Source: an uncultured Clostridia bacterium (GTDB taxonomy: Bacteria; Bacillota; Clostridia; TANB77; CAG-508). From it: 52,043 nucleotides of DNA. The stretch is taken from assembly GCA_944390695.1 (NCBI GenBank), contig CALXQP010000068.1:1-52043 (forward strand), given 5' to 3'. Position numbers and translations under genes: made by a program. The notes under the pieces were generated by a model. That model saw only the letters and a program-made list of their open reading frames with translations, was not told where the DNA came from and did no database searches. Below, one piece after another: positions 51,966 through 52,043 of the stretch (position 1 is its first letter; each line of letters begins with the position of its first letter).

Positions 51966-52043
51966 CTTTGGTGGTTATTTGTTTGCGGTTTTCTTTTTTT
52001 CTTTTTTGCTTGCTTTTTGTACACTGTTTTTATTTATACTGGT

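Overview
The window is a strongly AT-rich chromosome segment whose housekeeping genes (sepF, divIVA, mreB-type, T-box-controlled ileS, four-subunit 2-oxoacid:ferredoxin oxidoreductase, clostridial-style Shine-Dalgarno sites) point to an anaerobic Firmicute, most likely an uncultivated gut-type Clostridia lineage. There is no species marker such as rRNA, so the placement is inference.

Layout. 0-2.3 kb is accessory debris: a broken DinD-like gene, an ASCH-Nudix fusion gene, and a hairpin-rich stretch that includes a probable orphan antisense RNA. 2.3-19 kb is one long rightward surface-polysaccharide cluster. It holds a PAP2 phosphatase, GT2 glycosyltransferases, an ABC exporter pair (permease plus ATPase with a Wzt-like C-terminal domain), a WbdD-like methyltransferase/kinase/coiled-coil candidate, a DUF2142 membrane protein, a DPM1-like transferase with a DUF2304 partner, a secreted M14 peptidase and further membrane proteins. 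It ends at strong terminators near 19.0-19.1 kb. 19.1-20.6 kb is a second debris zone: an MNT nucleotidyltransferase with a truncated HEPN partner, gene scraps, and a small GC-rich foreign cassette. 20.7-26.9 kb holds a GH25 muramidase (sharing a repeat module with the M14 peptidase), galE, a GtrB-like transferase, a small EamA-like carrier, an MreB/Mbl gene and a tiny Cys-rich peptide. 27-52 kb is core-like: mutL-miaA, an HlyD-like protein, sepF-divIVA, rsmD and partner, ftsK/spoIIIE, an unknown coiled-coil protein, an RNA-processing-type MBL/beta-CASP enzyme, a GH15 enzyme, porCDAB, a Y1 (RAYT-type) transposase, a frameshifted trmL, rplU-rpmA and ileS.

Two sequence systems are not explained by the genes. 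(1) A dispersed intergenic repeat (core AATTTGGTGCCGGTTCTC followed by T's), usually in direct-repeat doublets with a period of 72-73 bp, occupies ten gaps between 22.7 kb and 52 kb and is absent from the first 22.7 kb. One RAYT-type transposase gene sits between two oppositely oriented doublets and its last codons lie inside a repeat, so this looks like a REP/RAYT-type system in a Firmicute. One gap carries an 83-bp perfect inverted repeat made of these units. (2) A leader motif (core TTTTCCAACCAGATTTGT-R-CCTT, then the Shine-Dalgarno) precedes at least four genes, three in the polysaccharide cluster and one after galE. It has mutually exclusive pairings, one of which would hide the Shine-Dalgarno, so it is a candidate undescribed cis-regulatory RNA.

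Other notable points: L27 lacks the N-terminal extension usual in Firmicutes and there is no Prp protease gene between rplU and rpmA. trmL has a one-base shift at a UUU-C-GG site. ileS encodes a long (1043 aa) enzyme.
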